This document shows, piece by piece, positions 34,674 through 41,935 of a stretch of DNA of 64,000 nucleotides. The stretch is taken from NCBI RefSeq assembly GCF_900141985.1, contig NZ_FQZK01000001.1, forward strand, positions 906,003 through 970,002, in the 5' to 3' direction. Under the pieces are notes generated by a model that saw only the letters and a program-made list of their open reading frames with translations, ran no database searches and was not told where the DNA came from. The translations under genes and the position numbers were made by a program. Every line of letters begins with the position of its first letter. Position 1 is the first letter of the stretch. The DNA is from Nocardiopsis flavescens (GTDB lineage: Bacteria > Actinomycetota > Actinomycetes > Streptosporangiales > Streptosporangiaceae).

Positions 34674-36091
34674 GCGTCCTCCCCGGGGGCCGGTCCCAGC
34701 ACGGCGGCGAGCGGGAGCGGGCGCAGCGGCACCCGGGCGGGGACCGCCCCGGTGCCGGGGCCGTCGGCGCGCAGCGCCTCCAGGGCGGGCCCGCACTCGC
34801 GGGCCTGGCACAGGCCCATCCCGGCGCGGGTGCCGCCCTTGACGGCGGGGACGTCGGAGCCGCCCGCCGCGGCGGCGGCCCCGCGCACGGCGCCGGCGGT
34901 GACGCACTCGCAGCGGCACACCAGCGCGGACCCGGGCAGCCGCCGGGCCAGCGCGGGGACCAGCTCCGCGGGCGCCGGGTACAGGGCCGCCGTCAGCCGG
35001 GTGAAGCGGGCCAGGGAGGCCATGCGCACGGCCAGCCTGCGGCGCTCGCCCCGGTCCGGGGCGCGCCCGGACGCGGCGAGGATGTCCAGCGCCGCGGCGC
35101 GCCCGCGGGCCAGCGCGGTGGGCGCGCCCGCCGCGCCGGCGGCCTCGCCGACCACGTACACGTGGGGGACGGAGGCGCGCCCGGCCGGGGTGAGCCGGGG
35201 CACGGTGTCCCCGGTGGCCGGGTCCCGGTCCACGGCGCAGCCCAGCAGCTGGGCCAGGTCGGCCTGCGGGCGGAACCCGTAGCCGACGCAGAGCAGGTCC
35301 ACGTCGTGGCGGGCCACGACCTCGCCGGGGTCGGAGAAGCGGACCAGGGTGGCCGCCTCCACGCGGTCCGCGCCGTGGGCGCGGGCCACGACGGTGTCCT
35401 GGTGCAGGCGCACCCCGTGCCGGGCCAGGCGGGCGGCGTAGGAGGCCAGCTCCGCCAGGCGGGCGGGGAAGCGCAGGGCGCCCAGGGCGGCCGGGCCCGG
35501 GGTGTAGGGCCGGCCCGCCTCGGCGACGGCGGCCACCCGCACCCCGCGCTCCAGGAGCGCGCAGGCCACCGGCAGCAGGAAGGGGCCCGAGCCCGCGACG
35601 ACGGCGCGCCGGCCCAGCCGGACGCCCTCGGCGGACATGTGCTGGGCCAGGCCCGGCGTGACGACGCCGGGGAGCTGCCAGCCGGGGAAGGGCACGGAGC
35701 GCTCGTAGGCGCCGGTGGCCGCGACCACCCACCGCGCCCGGACGCGGAGGGCCGCGCCCCCGGGGGAGGCCGCCAGCAGGGTGCGGCGGTCGTCGTCCAC
35801 CCCCCAGACCGTGTGCCCGGACAGGACGCGCACACCGGCGGCGCGCACCCGGGCCACCAGGCGCCCGCCCTCGGGCCGGTGGTCGCCCACCGCGTCCAGG
35901 ACCTCGGGGCCGGGACGGCGGTAGTACTGCCCGCCGGGCTCGGCCTGCTCGTCCAGGAGCAGGACGTCGAGCCCGCCGCGGGCCAGCTCCAGGGCTGCGG
36001 CCAGCCCGGCGGGGCCCGCGCCGACCACGGCGGCGTCGGCGCTCAGCTCCGCGGCGGCGGGAAGCGAGGGAGCGAAGGTGTCGGCGCTCAT
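34670..36091 (-). CDS. FAD/NAD(P)-dependent oxidoreductase with BFD-like [2Fe-2S] tail (alpha-type subunit)
   Basis: 473 residues from ATG 36091, overlapping the ferredoxin-like stop (ATGA). Two dinucleotide folds: AAVVGAGPAGLAAALELARGGLDVLLLDEQ at about residue 20 and RAVVAGSGPFLLPVACALLERG in the middle, plus the ATG motif VVAATGAYERSVPFPGWQLPGV. The tail carries a BFD-like cluster motif (LVCRCECVT ... GMGLCQARECG). This is the pattern of the alpha subunit of opine oxidases, D-hydroxyproline dehydrogenase and HcnB. It would pass electrons from the beta-subunit flavin to the quinone pool. Confidence 0.92.
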   Translation of the reverse strand: MSADTFAPSLPAAAELSADAAVVGAGPAGLAAALELARGGLDVLLLDEQAEPGGQYYRRPGPEVLDAVGDHRPEGGRLVARVRAAGVRVLSGHTVWGVDDDRRTLLAASPGGAALRVRARWVVAATGAYERSVPFPGWQLPGVVTPGLAQHMSAEGVRLGRRAVVAGSGPFLLPVACALLERGVRVAAVAEAGRPYTPGPAALGALRFPARLAELASYAARLARHGVRLHQDTVVARAHGADRVEAATLVRFSDPGEVVARHDVDLLCVGYGFRPQADLAQLLGCAVDRDPATGDTVPRLTPAGRASVPHVYVVGEAAGAAGAPTALARGRAAALDILAASGRAPDRGERRRLAVRMASLARFTRLTAALYPAPAELVPALARRLPGSALVCRCECVTAGAVRGAAAAAGGSDVPAVKGGTRAGMGLCQARECGPALEALRADGPGTGAVPARVPLRPLPLAAVLGPAPGEDA

Positions 36092-36366
36092 GCGTCCTCC
36101 CCGGCGGCGGTGTCGATGCGCATGCCCGCGCGGACCCGCTCCAGGCAGGAGCGGACGTGGGCGCGCCCGTCGACGGTGACCTCGCACTCCAGGCACACGC
36201 CCATACCGCAGTAGGGGCCGCGGTCGCGGCCCGAGACCGGGTCGACGCGGAAGTCCCAGCGCCCCTGCTCCAGCAGCGCGGCGGCCACGCTGGTCCCGGG
36301 GCGGACCAAAACGGGGCGCCCGTCCACGGTCACCTCCACCTGGGCGGCGGCGGTGCGGGGCGTCAC
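36088..36366 (-). CDS. (2Fe-2S)-binding small subunit (HcnA/opine-oxidase-gamma-like)
   Basis: 92 residues from GTG 36366, overlapping the DapA-type stop by GTGA. Plant-ferredoxin-like fold with the cluster ligands in GPYCGMGVCLECEV and a fourth Cys in VRSCLERV. Small proteins of this kind are the gamma subunit of heterotrimeric hydroxyproline/opine dehydrogenases and HCN synthase. Fits with the two flavoprotein genes immediately downstream; the three are nearly always co-encoded. Confidence 0.92.
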   Translation of the reverse strand: MTPRTAAAQVEVTVDGRPVLVRPGTSVAAALLEQGRWDFRVDPVSGRDRGPYCGMGVCLECEVTVDGRAHVRSCLERVRAGMRIDTAAGEDA

Positions 36367-37307
36367 CGCGCACCGCCGGCGGGCTCCAGCCCGGCCGCGT
36401 CCAGGGCGGCGCGCAGGCGCTCCAGGTCCGCGGGGCCGGTGACCGGCAGCAGCGGCGGGCGGACGGTGCCGCCGGGCTGGCCGAGCAGGGCCATGGCGGC
36501 CTTGAGCTGGGAGATCGGGGAGGCGATCCGGCCGCTGTAGTCGGGGGTGACCAGCGCCGAGGACAGCGCGGTGTAGCGGTCGATCCACGCGACGGCCTGC
36601 GCCGCGTCACCGGCGTGGACGGCCTCGTAGGCGGGGACGGCGAAGGGCGCGCCCAGGCCGCCGCCGTCGATGTTGCCGTCGCCGCCCAGCCCGCGCAGGA
36701 CGGCCAGGCCGCGGCGGTGCAGGAAGCTGCCGAACACGCGGACCCGGTCGCCGACGGACTCCACCGTGGCGAGCATGCGCAGCCAGTCCCCGGTGCTGTC
36801 CTTGAAGGCCGCGACGGTGGGCAGGTCGCACAGGCGCCGGACCAGGTCCTGGTCGGCGGCCATGTCCACGGCCACGCCGCGCGGCCAGTTGTAGACCATG
36901 AAGGGCAGGTCGGTGGCGGAGGCGACGGCGGTGTAGAAGGCGAGGATCTCCTCGGAGCGGGGGTGGACGTAGGGCGGCGGGGTGGCGAGCACCCCGTCGG
37001 CCCCGACCGCGGCGGCGTGCCGGGCCAGGTCGGCGGCCTCGGCGGGCGTGTAGGCGGTGACGCCGACGACGACGGGGTAGCGGCCGGCGACGGCGGCGAC
37101 GGCGGTCGCGGCGACCCGCTCGCGCTCGGCGCGGCTCTGGCTGAACCACTCACCGGTGCTGCCGTTGACCAGCACCCCGTGGACGCCCTGGTCGGCGTAG
37201 AGCCCGAGCAGCTCCTCGAAGGCCGCCGCGTCGAAGGCGCCGTCGGCGTCGAAGGGCGTGGGCGCCGCGGGCCAGTAGCCCCGCCAGTTCACATCGGTGC
37301 GGTCCAT
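36363..37307 (-). CDS. Dihydrodipicolinate synthase/N-acetylneuraminate lyase-family protein
   Basis: 314 residues, first gene of the cluster. TIM-barrel class I aldolase motifs: VNGSTGEWFSQS, LATPPPYVHPR, FMVYNWPRG with Tyr139, and VAAFKDSTGDW with the Schiff-base Lys169. In hydroxyproline catabolism a DapA-family enzyme deaminates 1-pyrroline-4-hydroxy-2-carboxylate made by the same kind of three-part dehydrogenase that follows here, so a related deaminase/dehydratase role is likely. The hydroxyproline epimerase and semialdehyde dehydrogenase of that pathway are not in the window, so the identity of the substrate remains open. Confidence 0.92.
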   Translation of the reverse strand: MDRTDVNWRGYWPAAPTPFDADGAFDAAAFEELLGLYADQGVHGVLVNGSTGEWFSQSRAERERVAATAVAAVAGRYPVVVGVTAYTPAEAADLARHAAAVGADGVLATPPPYVHPRSEEILAFYTAVASATDLPFMVYNWPRGVAVDMAADQDLVRRLCDLPTVAAFKDSTGDWLRMLATVESVGDRVRVFGSFLHRRGLAVLRGLGGDGNIDGGGLGAPFAVPAYEAVHAGDAAQAVAWIDRYTALSSALVTPDYSGRIASPISQLKAAMALLGQPGGTVRPPLLPVTGPADLERLRAALDAAGLEPAGGAR

Positions 37308-37355
37308 GCATGCCTCTTCCGTCTCGGGTTTCCGAAGCGCCCCAGGTCATCCGTG

Positions 37356-37370
37356 TGGGATCGGTTGCAT
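37356..37370 (-). promoter_or_regulatory. LacI-type operator over the hydantoinase/oxidase operon promoter
   Basis: TGGGATCGGTTGCAT on the plus strand, which is ATGCAACCGATCCCA on the minus strand. It is the exact reverse complement of 37485-37499. It overlaps a CATAAT -10-like hexamer read on the minus strand (plus coordinates 37369-37374), 49 bases upstream of the DapA-type start. Confidence 0.85.
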
Positions 37371-37454
37371 TATGGTTCACACCACAACCCGGCAAAGTCA
37401 AGGGGGAAATATGAACTTCACCTGCTGTAACGTCCCGGTCGCATGGCTTGGGGG

Positions 37455-37482
37455 TTGCCTTGACGTGGCTCTGCGTTAAGAT
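37455..37482 (+). promoter_or_regulatory. Predicted promoter of the LacI gene
   Basis: TTGCCT (37455-37460), a 16-base spacer and TAAGAT (37477-37482) resemble -35 and -10 boxes. The predicted start site falls inside the operator at 37485-37499, so the regulator would repress itself. Confidence 0.55.
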
Positions 37483-37484
37483 GT

Positions 37485-37499
37485 ATGCAACCGATCCCA
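37485..37499 (+). promoter_or_regulatory. LacI-type operator over the LacI promoter
   Basis: ATGCAACCGATCCCA, with the AANCGNT core usual for LacI-family sites. A perfect inverted partner lies 129 bases away at 37356-37370. Confidence 0.85.
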
Positions 37500-37524
37500 T
37501 TACCGTGCACGACGAGGGGAGAAG

Positions 37525-38592
37525 ATGGCGGTCACACTCAAGGACGTAGCCACGGCCGCGGGGGTCTCCCGGAGCACCGCCTCCCGGGCCCTGAGCGGCT
37601 CCGGGCTGATCTCCGAGGAGACGCGCGCCGCGGTCGAGAACGCGGCGCGCGGCCTGGGCTACCGGCCCAACCGCACCGCCAGCGCGCTGCGCTCGCGCCA
37701 GACCCACCTCATCGGGCTGGTGATGAACAACCTCATCAACGCCTCGTTCCACACCATCGCCGACGTCGTGCAGCGCCGGGCCTCCGCCGAGGGCTACCAG
37801 GTGCTGCTGTGCATCACCGACGCCGACCCCGCCAAGGAGCGCTCCGTCCTGCGCATGCTCTCCGAGCACAACGTCGACGGCGTGGTCGTCATCGGCACCG
37901 GCCGCAACTCCGACCTGGTCGACGAGCTGATGGGCGCCGGGACCGGCGCGGTCAACGTCATCCGCGGCACCGAGGGCGGCCGGGCACCCTCCGTGCTGGC
38001 CTCCGACCGCGAGGGCGCCCACGCCGCCACCCGCCGCCTGCTGGAGCTGGGCCACACCCGCATCGGCTTCGTGGGCGGCCTGGCCTCGGCCAACTCCGGC
38101 CGCGAGCGGTTCGCGGGCTACGAGCAGGCACTGCGCGAGCACGGCCTGGAGACCGACCCCGCACTCGTCGAGCGCGGCCCCTTCACCCCCGCCTTCGGCG
38201 CCGAGGGCACCCGCGCCCTCCTGGACCGGCGCCCCGACGTCACCGCCCTGTTCGCCGCCAACCACGAGGCCGTCTTCGGGGTGCTGCCCACCCTCGTCAG
38301 CCGCGGCATCCGCCTGCCCGACGACCTGTCCCTGATCTGCTACGAGGACATCAGCTGGCTGCGCAGCTGGCAGCCCCCGGTCACCGTCGTGGACAACGGC
38401 GCCGACGAGCTGGGGCGCCTGTGCTTCGACCTGCTGCTGCGCCAGATGCGCGAATCCCCCGGCCCCGGGCCGGGACCGGGCCGCGTGTACCGCGTCGGCG
38501 CCGACCTGGTGGAGCGCAGCTCCTGCGCCCCGCCGCGCACCTCACCCCTGCCCGCGCCGCCCCCGCCCCCGGCCGGCGGCACCCGCGGCTGA
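37525..38592 (+). CDS. LacI-family transcriptional regulator of the divergent catabolic cluster
   Basis: 355 residues. DNA-binding head at residues 4-50 (LKDVATAAGVSRSTASRALSG, with hinge helix GYRPNRTASALRS), then a periplasmic-binding-like ligand domain (IGLVMNNLINASFHTIADVV, IGFVGGLASANSGRERFAGY, ALFAANHEAVFGVLPTL). The last 45 residues end in a Pro-rich tail not needed for the fold. GGGGAGA before ATG 37525. Divergent to the 14-gene cluster, with matched operators on both promoters, so it is very probably its repressor; the ligand domain should sense the imported compound or a breakdown product. Confidence 0.94.
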   Translation: MAVTLKDVATAAGVSRSTASRALSGSGLISEETRAAVENAARGLGYRPNRTASALRSRQTHLIGLVMNNLINASFHTIADVVQRRASAEGYQVLLCITDADPAKERSVLRMLSEHNVDGVVVIGTGRNSDLVDELMGAGTGAVNVIRGTEGGRAPSVLASDREGAHAATRRLLELGHTRIGFVGGLASANSGRERFAGYEQALREHGLETDPALVERGPFTPAFGAEGTRALLDRRPDVTALFAANHEAVFGVLPTLVSRGIRLPDDLSLICYEDISWLRSWQPPVTVVDNGADELGRLCFDLLLRQMRESPGPGPGPGRVYRVGADLVERSSCAPPRTSPLPAPPPPPAGGTRG

Positions 38593-39063
38593 CCCGCCCC
38601 CCGGTACCGACCCGAAGGAGCGGGTCCCCGGGCCCCGCCCCCGCCCCCGACACCGGCCGCGCCGGCCCGAGGGAGCACGCCCCCCGCGTACCGCCGCCCC
38701 CGGCGGTGCGCACGGGCCCAGGCGCATACCCGCGGCGGCCCGCCCGCCCCCGTACGGCGCCCGCGCCCGACACCGGGCGACCGCCCCGACCGGCGGCACC
38801 GACCCGGTGGAACACGGCGGACGCCCCCGCCCGGCGGCACCGACCCGAGGGAGCGCGCCCCGTGCGTACCGCCCGCCCCAGGCGGCGCACACGACCCATG
38901 CGCATACCCACGGCGGCCCACCCGCCGCGGCCACGCCCCCCGGCGCCCGCCCCCGGCGCCGGCGCGCCCACCGGGGCGTTCACCGGGCGACCGGCCCGCG
39001 GCCTGCGAAAACCCGGGTAGTACCCTCAGGGCGTTCCACCCGCCCCACGACACAGGGACATCC
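38593..39063. other. Long intergenic region with a duplicated 86-bp element
   Basis: 471 bases between the LacI and PRPP synthase genes. It contains two diverged copies of an 86-bp element (38663-38748 and 38841-38926) plus extra partial copies of its left end (GGCACCGACCCG near 38792 and TACCGACCCGAAGGAGCG near 38604). Open frames here are out-of-frame GC artefacts. Confidence 0.6.
38663..38926. repeat. 86-bp imperfect direct repeat pair
   Basis: Copies 38663-38748 and 38841-38926 align throughout: both begin CGNCCCGAGGGAGC, contain GCGTACCGCC and GCGCATACCC, and end GGCGGCCC then CCCGCC. The first copy contains the perfect hairpin ACCGCCG-CCCC-CGGCGGT. Confidence 0.75.
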
Positions 39064-40008
39064 GTGCGCGACATCGTCATCTTCTCCGGCAGCGCCCACC
39101 CCGAGATAGCCCGGGAGATCTGCCACGACCTCGGCAGGCCGCTCTCCCCCACCCGCGTCTCCCGGTTCGCCAACGACTGCCTCGAAGTCCAGCTCCAGGA
39201 CAACTGCCGCGAGCGCGACGTCTTCATCATCCAGCCGCTCGTGCCCCCCGTGCAGGAGAACCTGGTGGAGCTGCTGCTGATGCTCGACGCCGCCCGCGGC
39301 GCCTCGGCGGCCCGCACCACCGTCGTCATGCCGCACTTCGCCTACGCCCGCTCCGACAAGAAGGACGCGCCCCGCATCTCCATCGGCGCCCGCCTGGTCG
39401 CCGACCTGCTCTCCACCGCCGGGGCCGACCGCGTCCTGACCATGACGATGCACTCCCCGCAGGTCCACGGGTTCTTCAGCGTCCCCGTCGACCACCTGCA
39501 CGCCCTGTCCGAGCTGGCCGCCCACTTCCGCGGCGACGACCTGTCCGACACCGTCGTGGTCTCCCCCGACTTCGGCAACGCCAAGGCCGCCTCCGCGTTC
39601 GCCCGGCGCCTGGGCACCCCGGTCGCCGCGGGCGCCAAGCAGCGGTTCAGCGACGACAAGGTCAGCATCACCTCCGTCATCGGCGACGTCGAGGGCCGCG
39701 ACGTCATCATCCTCGACGACGAGGTCGCCCGGGGCAGCACCGTCGTGGAGCTGATCGAGCGCCTGCGCGAGCGCAAGGTCCGCTCGATCCGGGTGGCCTG
39801 CACCCACGGCCTGTTCACCGACGGCGCCCTGGACCGGCTGGGCGCGATGGAGGACGTCACCGAGATCGTGTGCACCAACACGGTGCCGCTGGCCCCGGAG
39901 AAGGCCACGCCCAAGCTGCGGGTGCTCTCGATCGCCCCGGCCCTGGCCGAGGCCATCCGCAGGATCCACAACGGCGAGTCCGTCAGCTCCCTGTTCGACA
40001 CCCCCTGA
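39064..40008 (+). CDS. prs: Ribose-phosphate diphosphokinase (PRPP synthase)
   Basis: 314 residues. Makes 5-phosphoribosyl-1-diphosphate from ribose 5-phosphate and ATP. Motifs: IVIFSGSAHPEIAREIC at the start, DCLEVQLQDNCRERDVFIIQP, the flexible loop YARSDKKDAPRISIGARL (SDKKD where the classic enzyme has RQDKK), TMTMHSPQVHGFF, and the PRPP-binding VIILDDEVARGSTVVE. GTG 39064 follows AGGGA. Single gene, followed by a terminator. The loop differences suggest a second, divergent Prs rather than the main housekeeping copy; this is inference. Confidence 0.92.
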   Translation: MRDIVIFSGSAHPEIAREICHDLGRPLSPTRVSRFANDCLEVQLQDNCRERDVFIIQPLVPPVQENLVELLLMLDAARGASAARTTVVMPHFAYARSDKKDAPRISIGARLVADLLSTAGADRVLTMTMHSPQVHGFFSVPVDHLHALSELAAHFRGDDLSDTVVVSPDFGNAKAASAFARRLGTPVAAGAKQRFSDDKVSITSVIGDVEGRDVIILDDEVARGSTVVELIERLRERKVRSIRVACTHGLFTDGALDRLGAMEDVTEIVCTNTVPLAPEKATPKLRVLSIAPALAEAIRRIHNGESVSSLFDTP

Positions 40009-40035
40009 CCCCGCGCCCGGGGCCGGGCACGCGAA

Positions 40036-40072
40036 GGGCCCGCCCTCCCGCTCGGCGCGGGGGGACGGGCCC
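40036..40072. terminator. Bidirectional hairpin between prs and the MFS small subunit
   Basis: GGGCCCGCCCTCCCGC (40036-40051) pairs with GCGGGGGGACGGGCCC (about 40057-40072) with two mismatches, between the convergent stops at 40008 and 40082. Confidence 0.7.
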
Positions 40073-40081
40073 GGGGACCGC

Positions 40082-40213
40082 TCAGGCGAACAGCGCCGCC
40101 GCCTGCATGGCCGTGCGCACCACCCCGTAGCCCAGGGCCAGGACGACCACGACCCACAGGAACAGCGCGGTGGCCTTGGCCACCCCGGCACCGCCCGTCC
40201 GCTCCGACTCCAT
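40082..40213 (-). CDS. MFS transporter small subunit (43 aa, single helix)
   Basis: A 43-residue protein (MESERTGGAGVAKATALFLW, then VVVVLALGYGVVRTAMQAAALFA) with one membrane helix. It has a textbook ribosome site, GGAAGGAGGG, seven bases before ATG 40213. It follows the OFA-type transporter by 23 bases. Small one-helix companions of oxalate/formate-type MFS carriers are annotated under this name; size, helix and position fit. It probably stabilises or modulates the carrier. Confidence 0.85.
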   Translation of the reverse strand: MESERTGGAGVAKATALFLWVVVVLALGYGVVRTAMQAAALFA

Positions 40214-40236
40214 CGGACCCTCCTTCCGTACGGCGC

Positions 40237-41607
40237 TCACCGACCGCTCTCCTGCGTCTGCTGCACCCGCGCGCCGGCGTCCGGCTCCGCGTCCGCGGGA
40301 ACCCCGGCCGCGGCCGTCGCGGGCAGCGGCTTGACCAGCATGTTCGCCACGAACCCGACCACCATGACGCCCACCATCAGCACCAGGGAGAACGTGTACA
40401 GCTCCGCGCCCGACCGGCCGGCGGCGAGCTGCTGGTCGGCGATCACGTTGACGATCAGCGGACCGGCGATGCCCGCGGCCGACCAGGCCGTGAGCAGCCG
40501 GCCGTGGATGGCGCCGACGTTGAAGGACCCGAACAGGTCCTTGAGGTAGGCGGGGATGGTCGCGAACCCGCCGCCGTAGAACGACAGGATGACGCCGGTG
40601 AGGGCCACGAACAGCACGACCGAGCCGGTGCCCGCCACCGCGATGAGCAGGTACAGCACCGCGCCCACGCCCAGGTAGCCGATGTAGGTGCGCTTGCGGC
40701 CCAGCACGTCGGAGGTGGAGGACCACACGAAGCGGCCGAGCATGTTGCACAGCGACAGCACGCCGACGTAGCCCGCGGCCTCGGCCGGGCCCACCTCGGC
40801 GAAGAAGTCCTGGATCATCGGCGAGGCCTGCTCCAGGATGCCGATGCCCGCCGTCACGTTGCAGAACAGCACGATCCACAGCAGCCAGAACTGGCGGGTG
40901 CGGAAGGCCCGCTCCACGCTCACGCCCTCGCCCGCGGCGGTGGCCGCCACCGCCGGGGACGGCTCCCAGCCCTGCGGCTTCCAGTCCGCCGGCGGCACCT
41001 TGATGACCAGCGCGCCCAGCATCATCGCCACGAAGTACACCGCGCCCAGCGTCAGGAACGACGGGACGATCGCCTCGGCCGGGGTGTCCGCGTAGCGGGA
41101 CAGCAGCTCGGCCGAGAGCGGCGAGGCGATGAGCGCGCCGCCGCCGAAGCCCATGATGGCCATCCCGGTGGCCATGCCCGGCCGGTCCGGGAACCACTTG
41201 ATCAGCGTGGACACCGGCGAGATGTACCCGATGCCCAGGCCGATGCCGCCGATGACCCCGTACCCCAGGTACAGCAGCCACAGCTGCCCGGTGGCCACGC
41301 CCAGCGAGCCCACCGCGAACCCGGTCGTCCAGCACAGGCCCGACACGAACATGGCCTTGCGCGGCCCGTTGGCCTCCACCCACTTGCCGCCGAAGGCGGC
41401 CGACAGCCCCAGCATGACAATGGCGATGCTGAACACCACGCCGATCGCCGTCAACGACGAATCGAAACGCTCCACCAACGGCGCCTTGAACACACTGAAC
41501 GCGTACACCTGGCCGATGGACAAGTGCACCGCGAGAGCCGCGGGCGGCACGAACCAGCGGCTGTACCCCGGTGGGGCGACGCTCTTCTCCCTGTCGAGAA
41601 ACGACAC
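40237..41607 (-). CDS. OFA-family MFS transporter (oxalate/formate antiporter-like)
   Basis: 456 residues with 12 membrane helices. Opening motif GYSRWFVPPAALAVHLSIGQVYAFSVFKAPL is diagnostic of the OFA family; also GYGVIGGIGLGIGYISPVSTLIKWFPDRPGMATGMAIMGFGGGA in the first half and a central cytoplasmic loop. It exchanges small carboxylates (formate, oxalate, acetate, pyruvate are known substrates). GTG 41607 has GAGGATGAGG upstream. Operon with its small subunit and divergent to a formate-dehydrogenase-like enzyme, which favours formate or oxalate as substrate. Confidence 0.92.
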   Translation of the reverse strand: MSFLDREKSVAPPGYSRWFVPPAALAVHLSIGQVYAFSVFKAPLVERFDSSLTAIGVVFSIAIVMLGLSAAFGGKWVEANGPRKAMFVSGLCWTTGFAVGSLGVATGQLWLLYLGYGVIGGIGLGIGYISPVSTLIKWFPDRPGMATGMAIMGFGGGALIASPLSAELLSRYADTPAEAIVPSFLTLGAVYFVAMMLGALVIKVPPADWKPQGWEPSPAVAATAAGEGVSVERAFRTRQFWLLWIVLFCNVTAGIGILEQASPMIQDFFAEVGPAEAAGYVGVLSLCNMLGRFVWSSTSDVLGRKRTYIGYLGVGAVLYLLIAVAGTGSVVLFVALTGVILSFYGGGFATIPAYLKDLFGSFNVGAIHGRLLTAWSAAGIAGPLIVNVIADQQLAAGRSGAELYTFSLVLMVGVMVVGFVANMLVKPLPATAAAGVPADAEPDAGARVQQTQESGR

Positions 41608-41935
41608 CAGGCCTCATCCTCACGCTTGCGGGGCCGTCCGGCGGTCCAGCCCCCGGTCCGACCAGTTCACCCGGCCTTTCCGCTGGCAGGGCACGGGACA
41701 TCCTCACACTCCGGGCGACGGGAATCAAATACGCATTTCCCCTGGAAGGAGAAACCCGGCGACCAGCGGCGACCCCGATTAACACGGGCCGATCCGCATT
41801 TCCAAGAGCACCGGCATCTCGATCGCGCATCGGGCCCGAACCGGCGATGGTCAAGGCCTTGACCCTGGAACCCCGCGCACGCCCGCGGCCACCCGCCTTT
41901 TGGCTCCCACCCCCCGGAGGTGCGACAATACGGGC
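41608..41935. other. Divergent promoter region, OFA transporter / molybdoenzyme
   Basis: 328 bases. A relatively AT-rich stretch near 41725-41745 probably holds the minus-strand promoter. CGCATTTCC is repeated at 41732-41740 and 41795-41803, a possible activator site. The plus-strand promoter is at 41900-41929. Confidence 0.5.
41900..41929 (+). promoter_or_regulatory. Predicted promoter giving a leaderless mRNA
   Basis: TTGGCT (41900-41905), an 18-base spacer and GACAAT (41924-41929). The expected start site, about 7 bases on, coincides with the ATG at 41936, and no ribosome site lies at normal distance from that ATG. Confidence 0.6.
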
